Shown here piece by piece: positions 1 through 4,059 of a DNA stretch of 5,686 nucleotides. The DNA is from Candidatus Avimicrobium faecavium (lineage in GTDB: Bacteria; Bacillota; Clostridia; Oscillospirales; Ruminococcaceae). The notes beneath the pieces were generated by a model. The model ran no database searches. It saw only the letters and a list, made by a program, of their open reading frames with translations, and was not told where the DNA came from. The position numbers and the translations under genes were made by a program. Position 1 is the first letter of the stretch. Every line of letters starts with the position of its first letter. The stretch lies in the NCBI GenBank assembly GCA_904419105.1, contig CAJFQR010000086.1, positions 1 to 5,686 on the forward strand, given 5' to 3'.

Positions 1-1111
1 ATACCTTGATGGTGTCCCCTTCCTCGGCCTCGGCAATCTGGTCCTTTACCTCGTCCCAGGTCTCGTTGCCAAAGTAGTCACCGCCGTCGTCATTGTCGGA
101 GCTGCCTTGATTTGGCTTTGACTCAGATATAATTGTAATTGCTGCACCTTTTTCGATAAACTCTTCATCGGGTCTCTCCTCAAAGGTACCCTTTTTTATA
201 ATAATTAAAGCTTCTTCCGATCCAGCTTCTAACTCTGTATAATGTGAACCGCTATTCTGGCTGTCATATGCTTGTTTGTAAAAATTCCCATAAAATGTTC
301 CGCCATTTACTTCTACAACTGGCACAGCCGCAGAATTGTCATAAGTAATGGAGCGAACATCTTTTGTAACTACAGCATCACCGGAAATCACTGTTTTTCC
401 TGGATCGTTTTCATTAGCCCATGTTGTTACTGTTCCGTCCAGCGTTCCTCCAGTAATATAGGCCTCTTTCCAGTTTTGGATAGCCTGGTCATTTTTACTG
501 GTCAGTGTTCCACCATTAACATAAAGAGTGCCAGAATCATTCTTCACAGCAATAAGATTACCAGAAATTTCTGTACCATCTTCAATCGTCAAAGTGCCAT
601 CGTTTCTGACTGTTGAGCTGTAAGCTGACTTCCCAGGAACTGAAACATTTTTCATCTCCATCGTTCCTTGGTTGTAAATGTAATAATAGCTGTTGCCACC
701 ATTATTAGAAGGGGAAGATCCTGCTTCTGCACTTCTATCGTAAGTACCTCCCAACAGATTTGCCTTACCGTCAGCTTTATTCAGAATCGCACATTTTTGA
801 TGCGAAATATTATCCACAGTACCTGTACCTACAATGGTAAGGTTACCATTGTTTACAATGGTATGCTGCCCCTCTTCATTCGTAAGGGTAAACCCGTTCA
901 GATCAAGAGTGATGGTTTTTTCGGTCGGAATCTCAATAGAAGCAGTTATATTAGCTCCCAAAGTGACCCTCGTCTCTCCAGCAGCTTCTTCAATGGCCTC
1001 TTTCAATTCTGCTTCGCTTTTGACAGACAGTTCCGCCGCCACAGCCACAGACGCAGAGGATACAGCCAGCACGGCGGCCATCGCCAGTGCCAGGAGTTTT
1101 CTCAGTTTCAT
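1..1111 (-). CDS. Secreted beta-helix-like surface protein, N-terminal part (runs off the window)
   Basis: The minus strand from the ATG at 1111 is open for 370 codons and is still open at base 1. Residues 1-26 form a classic signal peptide: MKLRK, then a hydrophobic Leu/Ala/Val core, ending AVAA before ELSV. Residues 34-60 (AELKEAIEEAAGETRVTLGA and following) match the way many extracellular right-handed beta-helix proteins begin. Residues 61-310 are short beta-strand-like repeats with recurrent GGT turns (LGGTYDR, NGGTLTSK, TGGTLDG, NGGTFYGN). Residues 334-350 are a Gly/Ser/Asp-rich linker, after which WDEVKDQIAEAEEGDTIKV (352-370) restarts a second copy of the opening module. The protein is probably exported and exposed at the cell surface as an adhesin-like or wall-associated protein, although the anchor would lie beyond the window. 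The Shine-Dalgarno AGGAG at 1122-1126 lies 10 nt before the ATG. The substrate or ligand cannot be read from the sequence. The open frame and export are seen directly; the surface role is inferred. Confidence 0.85.
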   Translation of the reverse strand, partial: MKLRKLLALAMAAVLAVSSASVAVAAELSVKSEAELKEAIEEAAGETRVTLGANITASIEIPTEKTITLDLNGFTLTNEEGQHTIVNNGNLTIVGTGTVDNISHQKCAILNKADGKANLLGGTYDRSAEAGSSPSNNGGNSYYYIYNQGTMEMKNVSVPGKSAYSSTVRNDGTLTIEDGTEISGNLIAVKNDSGTLYVNGGTLTSKNDQAIQNWKEAYITGGTLDGTVTTWANENDPGKTVISGDAVVTKDVRSITYDNSAAVPVVEVNGGTFYGNFYKQAYDSQNSGSHYTELEAGSEEALIIIKKGTFEERPDEEFIEKGAAITIISESKPNQGSSDNDDGGDYFGNETWDEVKDQIAEAEEGDTIKV

Positions 1112-1215
1112 TGTTTCTCGTCTCCTAACTGTACAAACTCTTTCAATTTTTCTCCGGTGCATCATTTCCTGCATTTCCCGGCCCCGACAGCCGAAAAATG
1201 GATACACCCGATAAA

Positions 1216-1242
1216 AGTATACCCCCCCCGGCATTTTGTCAA
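1216..1242 (-). promoter_or_regulatory. Promoter of the surface-protein gene with a G8 spacer tract
   Basis: On the minus strand a perfect TTGACA (1237-1242) is followed by a 15-bp spacer and TATACT (1216-1221). The half of the spacer next to the -10 box is eight consecutive G (C at 1222-1229 on the plus strand). An A6 run lies just upstream of the -35 box, like an UP element. The expected start is near 1209, giving a leader of about 98 nt. A 15-bp spacer is shorter than the usual 17, so gain of two G by slippage would be expected to strengthen the promoter. Confidence 0.65.
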
Positions 1243-1337
1243 TCCCTGCCTTTTTTGAAAGATTTGCTTCATTTCGGGGGCGTTCCGGCTCCGGCCTCCC
1301 CCACACCCCTTTCGTCAATTTCACCAAACTAAAGCGG

Positions 1338-1349
1338 GAATGTTTGTTC
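1338..1349. promoter_or_regulatory. LexA-like operator, one mismatch (GAAT-N4-GTTC)
   Basis: The sequence GAATGTTTGTTC differs at one base from the Firmicutes SOS core GAAC-N4-GTTC. It lies 21 bp upstream of the -35 box of the plus-strand promoter. A near-identical element, also with the GTTT centre, occurs at 1486-1497. Binding by LexA is an inference. Confidence 0.35.
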
Positions 1350-1370
1350 TAAATTTGTGGCCCGACCGCC

Positions 1371-1399
1371 TTGACAGGTCCCCGTTTCCCGGATACAAT
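1371..1399 (+). promoter_or_regulatory. Sigma-A-type promoter of the 64-aa / sigma-like gene pair
   Basis: A perfect TTGACA (1371-1376), a 17-bp spacer and TACAAT (1394-1399) give one of the best promoters in the window. The expected start is near 1406, so the message carries a leader of roughly 110 nt before the ATG at 1518. Confidence 0.75.
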
Positions 1400-1411
1400 A
1401 GAACTTGCAGG

Positions 1412-1471
1412 CCGCTGCTGTTCCCACTCGCAGCGCCGGCTGACCGCCAGCGGAGCGTGACCCGCTTTTTT
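1412..1471 (+). promoter_or_regulatory. Possible attenuator in the leader
   Basis: AGCGG (1449-1453) can pair with CCGCT (1462-1466), and the hairpin runs straight into six T (1466-1471), resembling a weak intrinsic terminator. Upstream, CCGCTG (1412-1417) can pair with CAGCGG (1448-1453), which would remove the left arm of the terminator. Alternatively CGCTGC (1413-1418) can pair with GCAGCG (1430-1435), leaving the terminator free. The terminator stem is only 5 bp, so this is a tentative call. Confidence 0.3.
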
Positions 1472-1485
1472 GATCGCCCAATATA

Positions 1486-1497
1486 GAACGTTTGTTT
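1486..1497. promoter_or_regulatory. Second LexA-like operator, one mismatch (GAAC-N4-GTTT)
   Basis: GAACGTTTGTTT differs at one base from the SOS core and matches the element at 1338-1349 at 10 of 12 positions. It ends 5 bp before the AAGGAGG of the 64-aa gene, so a bound repressor would act as a roadblock downstream of the promoter, or through looping with the upstream site. Confidence 0.35.
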
Positions 1498-1517
1498 ACT
1501 ATAAGGAGGCCTGTCTT

Positions 1518-1712
1518 ATGCGTCAGCTTGCCAGCCAGTATCTGCACACCGCCAAGGTGCTCGACCGCCGGATCGCCCGCCGGAGAGCCGAACTCGAACT
1601 GCTCCGCGGGGACGACTATCTCGACGCCTGCCGCCGGCTCGACCTGCTCTGCCAGGAGCGGTACGAGCTGCGCCGGGTGGCGGACCATCTGCTCCGCCAC
1701 TGCCACCACTGA
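1518..1712 (+). CDS. 64-aa helical-hairpin protein, unrecognised
   Basis: The start ATG at 1518 follows AAGGAGG (1503-1509) with an 8-nt gap, far better than the in-frame ATG at 1470. The product is very rich in Arg, Leu, Ala and acidic residues and has no hydrophobic membrane segment. Residues about 4-30 and 33-61 look like two amphipathic, charged helices separated by a GDD turn (31-33), suggesting a small helical hairpin or coiled coil. It ends in a His/Cys-rich tail (LLRHCHH). Its stop codon overlaps the Shine-Dalgarno of the next gene by one base, so the two are almost certainly co-transcribed and perhaps translationally coupled. Given that partner, it could be a small regulator or a cofactor of the sigma-like protein, which is only inference from context. 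I do not recognise the family. Confidence 0.75.
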   Translation: MRQLASQYLHTAKVLDRRIARRRAELELLRGDDYLDACRRLDLLCQERYELRRVADHLLRHCHH

Positions 1713-1726
1713 AGGAGGTGTCCGCC

Positions 1727-2080
1727 ATGCGCACCCAGATCCTGCGCCTTACCGACCCCGACCGCTGCCCCGCCGCCGTCTCCTTCGACAGCCCGTCCCG
1801 GGAGCGGGCCCTCTACCGCCGGATCCTCGAGGTCGGCATCCGCACCCAGCTTCCGGAGGACGAGCGCCGCCTGATCGAGCTCTGCTGCCGGGAGGGCTAC
1901 ACCGTCGGCGAGGCCGCCCGGCTGCTCCGGGTGGACCGCTCCACCGCCTTCCGGCGGCTCTGCCGGGCCAAGGAGAACCTCCGCCGGTTTGCCGGCGGCT
2001 GTCTGGCCGTCACCGCCCCGGAAAAACCGCTTTCAGCTCTCGAAAACAGTTGTCATTTCCCGGCGGATCGGGTATACTGA
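1727..2080 (+). CDS. 117-aa protein with a sigma-70 region 4-type helix-turn-helix
   Basis: The ATG at 1727 lies 8 nt after AAGGAGG (1712-1718); an in-frame GTG at 1718 sits inside that Shine-Dalgarno and is rejected. Residues about 42-88 look like sigma-70 region 4: LPEDERRLIELCCREGYTV, followed by GEAARLLRVD and the recognition-helix-like RSTAFRRLCRAKENLRR. The protein lacks regions 1, 2 and 3, so alone it cannot be a complete sigma factor. It could be half of a split sigma factor, a phage-type or mobile-element transcription regulator, or a simple DNA-binding protein. It is encoded directly after the 64-aa helical protein under the same promoter. The last 30 residues carry no recognisable motif, and the 3' end of the gene contains the promoter of the next gene. 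The helix-turn-helix is well supported; the biological role is not. Confidence 0.75.
   Translation: MRTQILRLTDPDRCPAAVSFDSPSRERALYRRILEVGIRTQLPEDERRLIELCCREGYTVGEAARLLRVDRSTAFRRLCRAKENLRRFAGGCLAVTAPEKPLSALENSCHFPADRVY
2050..2078 (+). promoter_or_regulatory. Promoter of the 44-aa membrane peptide, inside the upstream gene
   Basis: TTGTCA (2050-2055), a 17-bp spacer and TATACT (2073-2078) form a near-consensus promoter. It lies wholly within the 3' end of the sigma-like gene; the last base of its -10 box is the first base of that gene's TGA. The expected start is near 2085, about 43 nt before the ATG at 2128. Confidence 0.7.
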
Positions 2081-2127
2081 AATCATAGGAGACCACCCAC
2101 CCGCGCCCGCAAAAGGAGGGACCCGCT

Positions 2128-2262
2128 ATGCGCGACTGGATCACCCACAACCGCGGCAAACTGCTGCTGACGGCCATCGTTGCCGCCGCCAGCCTGGCCG
2201 TGCTCTGCACCGCCGCCATCGTCCAGGCCTGCCGCCTGGTGCAGGAGCACTTTGACTACTGA
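2128..2262 (+). CDS. 44-aa single-span membrane peptide
   Basis: The ATG at 2128 follows a strong AAAAGGAGG (2111-2119) with an 8-nt gap, and the frame ends at TGA 2260-2262. The product has a short polar, basic start (MRDWITHNRGK). A hydrophobic stretch at about residues 12-35, rich in Leu, Ala, Val and Ile, is long enough to cross the membrane once, and a short amphipathic tail (RLVQEHFDY) follows. It has no cleavage motif of a secreted protein. It has its own good promoter and is followed by tandem palindromic repeats and a terminator, so the expected transcript is about 330 nt. Small membrane peptides of this form include type I toxins, regulators of membrane enzymes and conserved proteins of unknown role; nothing here decides between them. 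Confidence 0.75.
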   Translation: MRDWITHNRGKLLLTAIVAAASLAVLCTAAIVQACRLVQEHFDY

Positions 2263-2336
2263 CCCTGTAAGGGTACAGACCCTGTAAGGGTACAGACCCT
2301 GTAAGGGTACAGACCCTATAAGGGTACTGACCCTGC
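2261..2336. repeat. Tandem 17-bp repeats carrying a palindrome, about 4.5 copies
   Basis: The unit GACCCTGTAAGGGTACA occurs at 2261-2277, 2278-2294 and 2295-2311 without change. A fourth copy at 2312-2328 has two changes (GTA to ATA in the centre, final A to T), and a partial copy starts at 2329. Each unit contains ACCCT-N3-AGGGT, so in RNA it would form a row of 5-bp stems with 3-nt loops. The array begins on the second base of the stop codon of the 44-aa gene and thus forms its 3' untranslated region. The 11-mer TACTGACCCTG flanks the array at 2257-2267 and 2325-2335. Confidence 0.9.
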
Positions 2337-2381
2337 CGACCCTTCCCGGAAACCCGCCCTCTCCCGAAAAAACGCACAGCG

Positions 2382-2419
2382 AAAAAGGGCCCCGTCCCCT
2401 CTGGGACGAGGCCCTTTTT
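2382..2419. terminator. Strong bidirectional intrinsic terminator
   Basis: The arms at 2382-2398 and 2403-2419 are complementary at 16 of 17 positions around a 4-nt loop, with A5 at the left edge and T5 at the right edge, so it can work on both strands. On the plus strand it ends the transcript of the 44-aa gene. On the minus strand it lies 17 bp beyond the stop codon of the kinase-like remnant. Confidence 0.9.
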
Positions 2420-2436
2420 CCCTCTCTGTGTTCTCG

Positions 2437-2517
2437 CTACGCCTCTTCCTCCTCCGGCAGGCGCACCGCCGGCAGTGTGACGGAGATGGTCAGGCTCCCG
2501 GCGGGCCGCCTTTTCCC
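2437..2517 (-). pseudogene. Remnant of the 3' end of a sensor histidine kinase gene (probable)
   Basis: Read on the minus strand, bases 2517-2437 give GKRRPAGSLTISVTLP, then AVRLPEEEEA and a TAG stop. The part GSLTISVTLPA resembles the last beta-strand of the HATPase domain of sensor kinases, which usually reads like GTTFTVTLPL and sits a few residues before the C-terminus. Immediately upstream the frame is closed by a TAG (2518-2520), so only about 26 codons survive. A proper terminator just downstream fits the end of a former gene. The match is short and could be chance. Confidence 0.4.
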
Positions 2518-2553
2518 CTATGATACCACGAAATTGTGAAAAAATCTCCCCGG

Positions 2554-2589
2554 TTTAAGCCGGGTTTAAGGCGGGGCGGGTAGGATAAT
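2554..2589 (+). promoter_or_regulatory. Response-regulator-type tandem boxes with a -10 box
   Basis: TTTAAG occurs at 2554-2559 and again at 2565-2570, an 11-bp period within the longer match GGTTTAAGSCGG. OmpR/PhoB-family response regulators typically bind direct repeats with this period, with the downstream box replacing the -35 element. GATAAT at 2584-2589 begins 13 bp after the second box, a normal distance for such an activated promoter. No gene follows; only a hairpin-rich stretch and a terminator do. Confidence 0.45.
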
Positions 2590-2593
2590 GGCA

Positions 2594-2682
2594 GCGAAAG
2601 GCTCTCTCCCTTTCGCCGCAGCGATTTCCTCCTGACAACGAAAAGACCGCCCCGGCAAAACATGCGGGCGGTCTTTTCGTCT
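2594..2682 (+). ncRNA. Candidate small RNA, about 85 nt
   Basis: Transcription from the -10 box at 2584-2589 would start near 2596 and stop at the terminator at 2639-2679. The expected RNA would begin with a hairpin (GCGAAAGG 2594-2601 with CCTTTCGC 2609-2616; the first two bases may lie upstream of the start) with a CTCTCTC loop. A single-stranded linker containing CCTCCT (2628-2633) follows, then the terminator stem. Both C/U-rich segments are complementary to Shine-Dalgarno sequences, as in known Gram-positive regulatory RNAs such as RoxS/RsaE. No expression evidence is available. Confidence 0.3.
2639..2679. terminator. Bidirectional intrinsic terminator after the B6 operon
   Basis: A perfect 14-bp stem (2639-2652 with 2666-2679) with AAAA and TTTT inside the arms encloses a 13-nt loop. 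On the minus strand it lies 57 bp beyond the stop of the acetyltransferase gene and should end the operon; on the plus strand it would end any transcript from 2584-2589. Confidence 0.8.
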
Positions 2683-2694
2683 AATTAGGATATT

Positions 2695-2739
2695 GGGATA
2701 TAAGGAGAAAGCTATATATAGGGTATAAGGAGATGGCTA
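2695..2739. repeat. Imperfect 19-20-bp direct duplication
   Basis: GGGATATAAGGAGAAAGCTA (2695-2714) and GGGTATAAGGAGATGGCTA (2721-2739) match at 17 positions, with one gap and two changes. The second copy includes the stop codon of the acetyltransferase gene. The spacer is TATATA. Confidence 0.6.
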
Positions 2740-3378
2740 CATCAGGTTGTAGGCGAAGTGTTCCCGGTCCTCCGGCAGGATCAGATCCTTTTTGCTGTCG
2801 GCGTCGGTGATCGGGCGCACCGGGCGGCAGGGGTTCCCAAAGGCCAGGTAGTTGTCCGGAATGTCCTTGGTGACCACGCTGCCGGCGCCGATGACCACAT
2901 TGTTTCCAATGTGCACCCCGCCGAGCACCACCGCGTTGCAGGCGATCCAGACGTTGTTGCCGATGTGGATCTCCTCGGCGTATTCGGCCATGGTGGTGCG
3001 GCCTTCGGCGTCCATGCCCATCCGCTCCTGGGCGGGCAGCGGGTGGGTGGTGGCCATCAGCGACACATTCGGCCCGAAGCAGACGTTGTTGCCAATAAAC
3101 ACCCGGGCGTCGTCCATGATGGTCAGCCCGAAGTTGGCAAAGAAGTTCTCCCCGATGAAGGTGTGGCTGCCGTAGTTGATCTGCACCGGCCCCTGGAAGT
3201 AGAAGGTCTTTCCCACCCCGCCCAGGATCTCCCGCAGCACCTGCTGGCGGGCGGGGTCGTACTCGTCCATGGCGTTGTAGCGGCGGCAGGCCTCATGGGC
3301 CTTATGCTTGATGTCCCGGAGCTCTTTGCTCCTCGGGTCGAACATCTTCCCCGCAAAGATCTTTTCCTCTTCGGTCAT
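2737..3378 (-). CDS. Maltose/galactoside O-acetyltransferase-type hexapeptide protein
   Basis: The 213-aa product has the length and layout of the Maa/LacA/NodL family, cytoplasmic trimeric enzymes that move acetyl from acetyl-CoA to a sugar hydroxyl. Residues about 5-58 match the N-terminal maltose acetyltransferase domain (EEEKIFAGKMFDPRSKEL and a helix ending VLREILGGVG). From about 60 to 175 runs the left-handed beta-helix of hexapeptide repeats, with IGENFFANFG, IGNNVCFGPNV, IGNNVWIACNAVVLGGV and IGNNVVIGAGSVVTKDIP. His112 in TTHPL is the conserved catalytic base. NPCRPVRPI (182-190) is the usual C-terminal acetyl-CoA-side motif. The true acceptor sugar cannot be told from sequence. It is the last gene of the minus-strand operon, 55 bp after the ECF gene. 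The Shine-Dalgarno GGGAG lies 11 nt before ATG 3378, which is rather far. I see no defect. Confidence 0.9.
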   Translation of the reverse strand: MTEEEKIFAGKMFDPRSKELRDIKHKAHEACRRYNAMDEYDPARQQVLREILGGVGKTFYFQGPVQINYGSHTFIGENFFANFGLTIMDDARVFIGNNVCFGPNVSLMATTHPLPAQERMGMDAEGRTTMAEYAEEIHIGNNVWIACNAVVLGGVHIGNNVVIGAGSVVTKDIPDNYLAFGNPCRPVRPITDADSKKDLILPEDREHFAYNLM

Positions 3379-3433
3379 AGTCGGTCACACTCCCGGTTGT
3401 ATCGATTGTTTCAGGAAGTTTTCCTCCCGGCCG

Positions 3434-4033
3434 TCAGTGGGCGGCAGCGGCGCCGCCGTACCGGTGGGGGAAGAGCTTTTTGTGGATGCCGGACTTCTCC
3501 ATCGCCTTGAGGAAGAAGGGCGCCAGCACCATCGTCACGATGATGGTCAGCGGGATCTGCAGCGCCGAGGTGCTCAGCCGCACAAGCAGGTTGGCGATGA
3601 CGGTGCCGCTCTCCAGCCGGAGGATAAACACCTCGTTGATGATGTTCTTCAGGTAGAACAGCAGCGTGTAGGCGATGTTCCCCGCCAGGGTGCCCGCCAG
3701 GTTCAGCGAGGCCTTGTCCCCATAGTGGCCGCCCCGGTGGCTGATGAGCCCGGCAAAGAAGCCGATGAAGAACTTATTGAACAGGGTGATCGGGGCCTCC
3801 GCCGTGTAGAGGGGGTTGGTAAAGTCGTAGAAGAAGGCCCCCAGCCCCCCGGCCAGACCGCCGGGCACCGGCCCCAGCAGGATACCGGACAGGGAACAGA
3901 ACACGTTGCCCATGTGGATCCGGGTCAGGGTGCCGATGGGGATGGAGATGAAGTTGGAGATAAAGGACACCGCCGCCATCACGCCGATGGCCGACAGGGT
4001 ATAGACGCTGACTTTGCTTTTCCTGGACGACAT
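3434..4033 (-). CDS. ECF transporter S component, probably for vitamin B6
   Basis: The 199-aa product is a small, very hydrophobic integral membrane protein with about five to six predicted spans (roughly residues 11-33, 43-70, 84-98, 110-128 and 145-175) and a basic C-terminal tail. The segment GILLGPVPGGLAGGLGAFFYD, rich in Gly and ending in acidic and aromatic residues, and ITLFNKFFIGFFAGL are typical of substrate-binding S components of energy-coupling-factor importers. No EcfA or EcfT gene is nearby, so it would use a shared energising module encoded elsewhere. It lies 26 bp after a pyridoxal kinase gene; S components named PdxU have been predicted for B6 from the same kind of linkage, so pyridoxine or pyridoxal is the likely cargo. 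The start ATG at 4033 is preferred over the in-frame GTG at 4042 because AAGGTG lies 8 nt before it. The fold is sure; the substrate is inferred. Confidence 0.85.
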   Translation of the reverse strand: MSSRKSKVSVYTLSAIGVMAAVSFISNFISIPIGTLTRIHMGNVFCSLSGILLGPVPGGLAGGLGAFFYDFTNPLYTAEAPITLFNKFFIGFFAGLISHRGGHYGDKASLNLAGTLAGNIAYTLLFYLKNIINEVFILRLESGTVIANLLVRLSTSALQIPLTIIVTMVLAPFFLKAMEKSGIHKKLFPHRYGGAAAAH

Positions 4034-4059
4034 TGCGATCACACCTTCAAACAGTATTT

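Larger units (their letters stand above)
1112..1517. other. Divergent intergenic region between the surface-protein gene and the helical/sigma-like pair
   Basis: These 406 bases hold no convincing gene. They contain the minus-strand promoter with its G8 tract (1216-1242), a LexA-like sequence (1338-1349), the plus-strand promoter (1371-1399), a possible attenuator (1412-1471) and a second LexA-like sequence (1486-1497) directly before the Shine-Dalgarno of the 64-aa gene. I see no recognisable riboswitch in either leader. Confidence 0.6.
2263..2736. other. Region without a complete gene between the 44-aa gene and the B6 operon
   Basis: These 474 bases contain, in order: the 17-bp repeat array, a strong terminator (2382-2419), a histidine-kinase-like 3' remnant (2437-2517), response-regulator-type boxes with a -10 box (2554-2589), a possible small RNA (about 2596-2680) ending in a bidirectional terminator (2639-2679), and an imperfect 19-bp duplication (2695-2739). 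The mixture suggests a site of past deletion. Confidence 0.6.

Noticed and set aside
1112..1215. Riboswitch in the leader of the surface-protein gene
   Set aside because: No conserved core of c-di-GMP or other known classes is visible; only weak hairpins are present.
272..1258. Plus-strand open frames opposite the surface-protein gene
   Set aside because: They lack ribosome binding sites, have odd Ser/Cys/His-rich composition and lie antisense to a continuous frame with a signal peptide.
2261..2336. 17-bp repeats as a CRISPR array
   Set aside because: The units are directly adjacent with no spacers, and the unit is too short.
2588..2635. 15-codon frame MAAKGSLPFAAAISS
   Set aside because: Its ATG lies inside the -10 box of the presumed promoter and it lacks a clear Shine-Dalgarno, so a leader peptide is unlikely.
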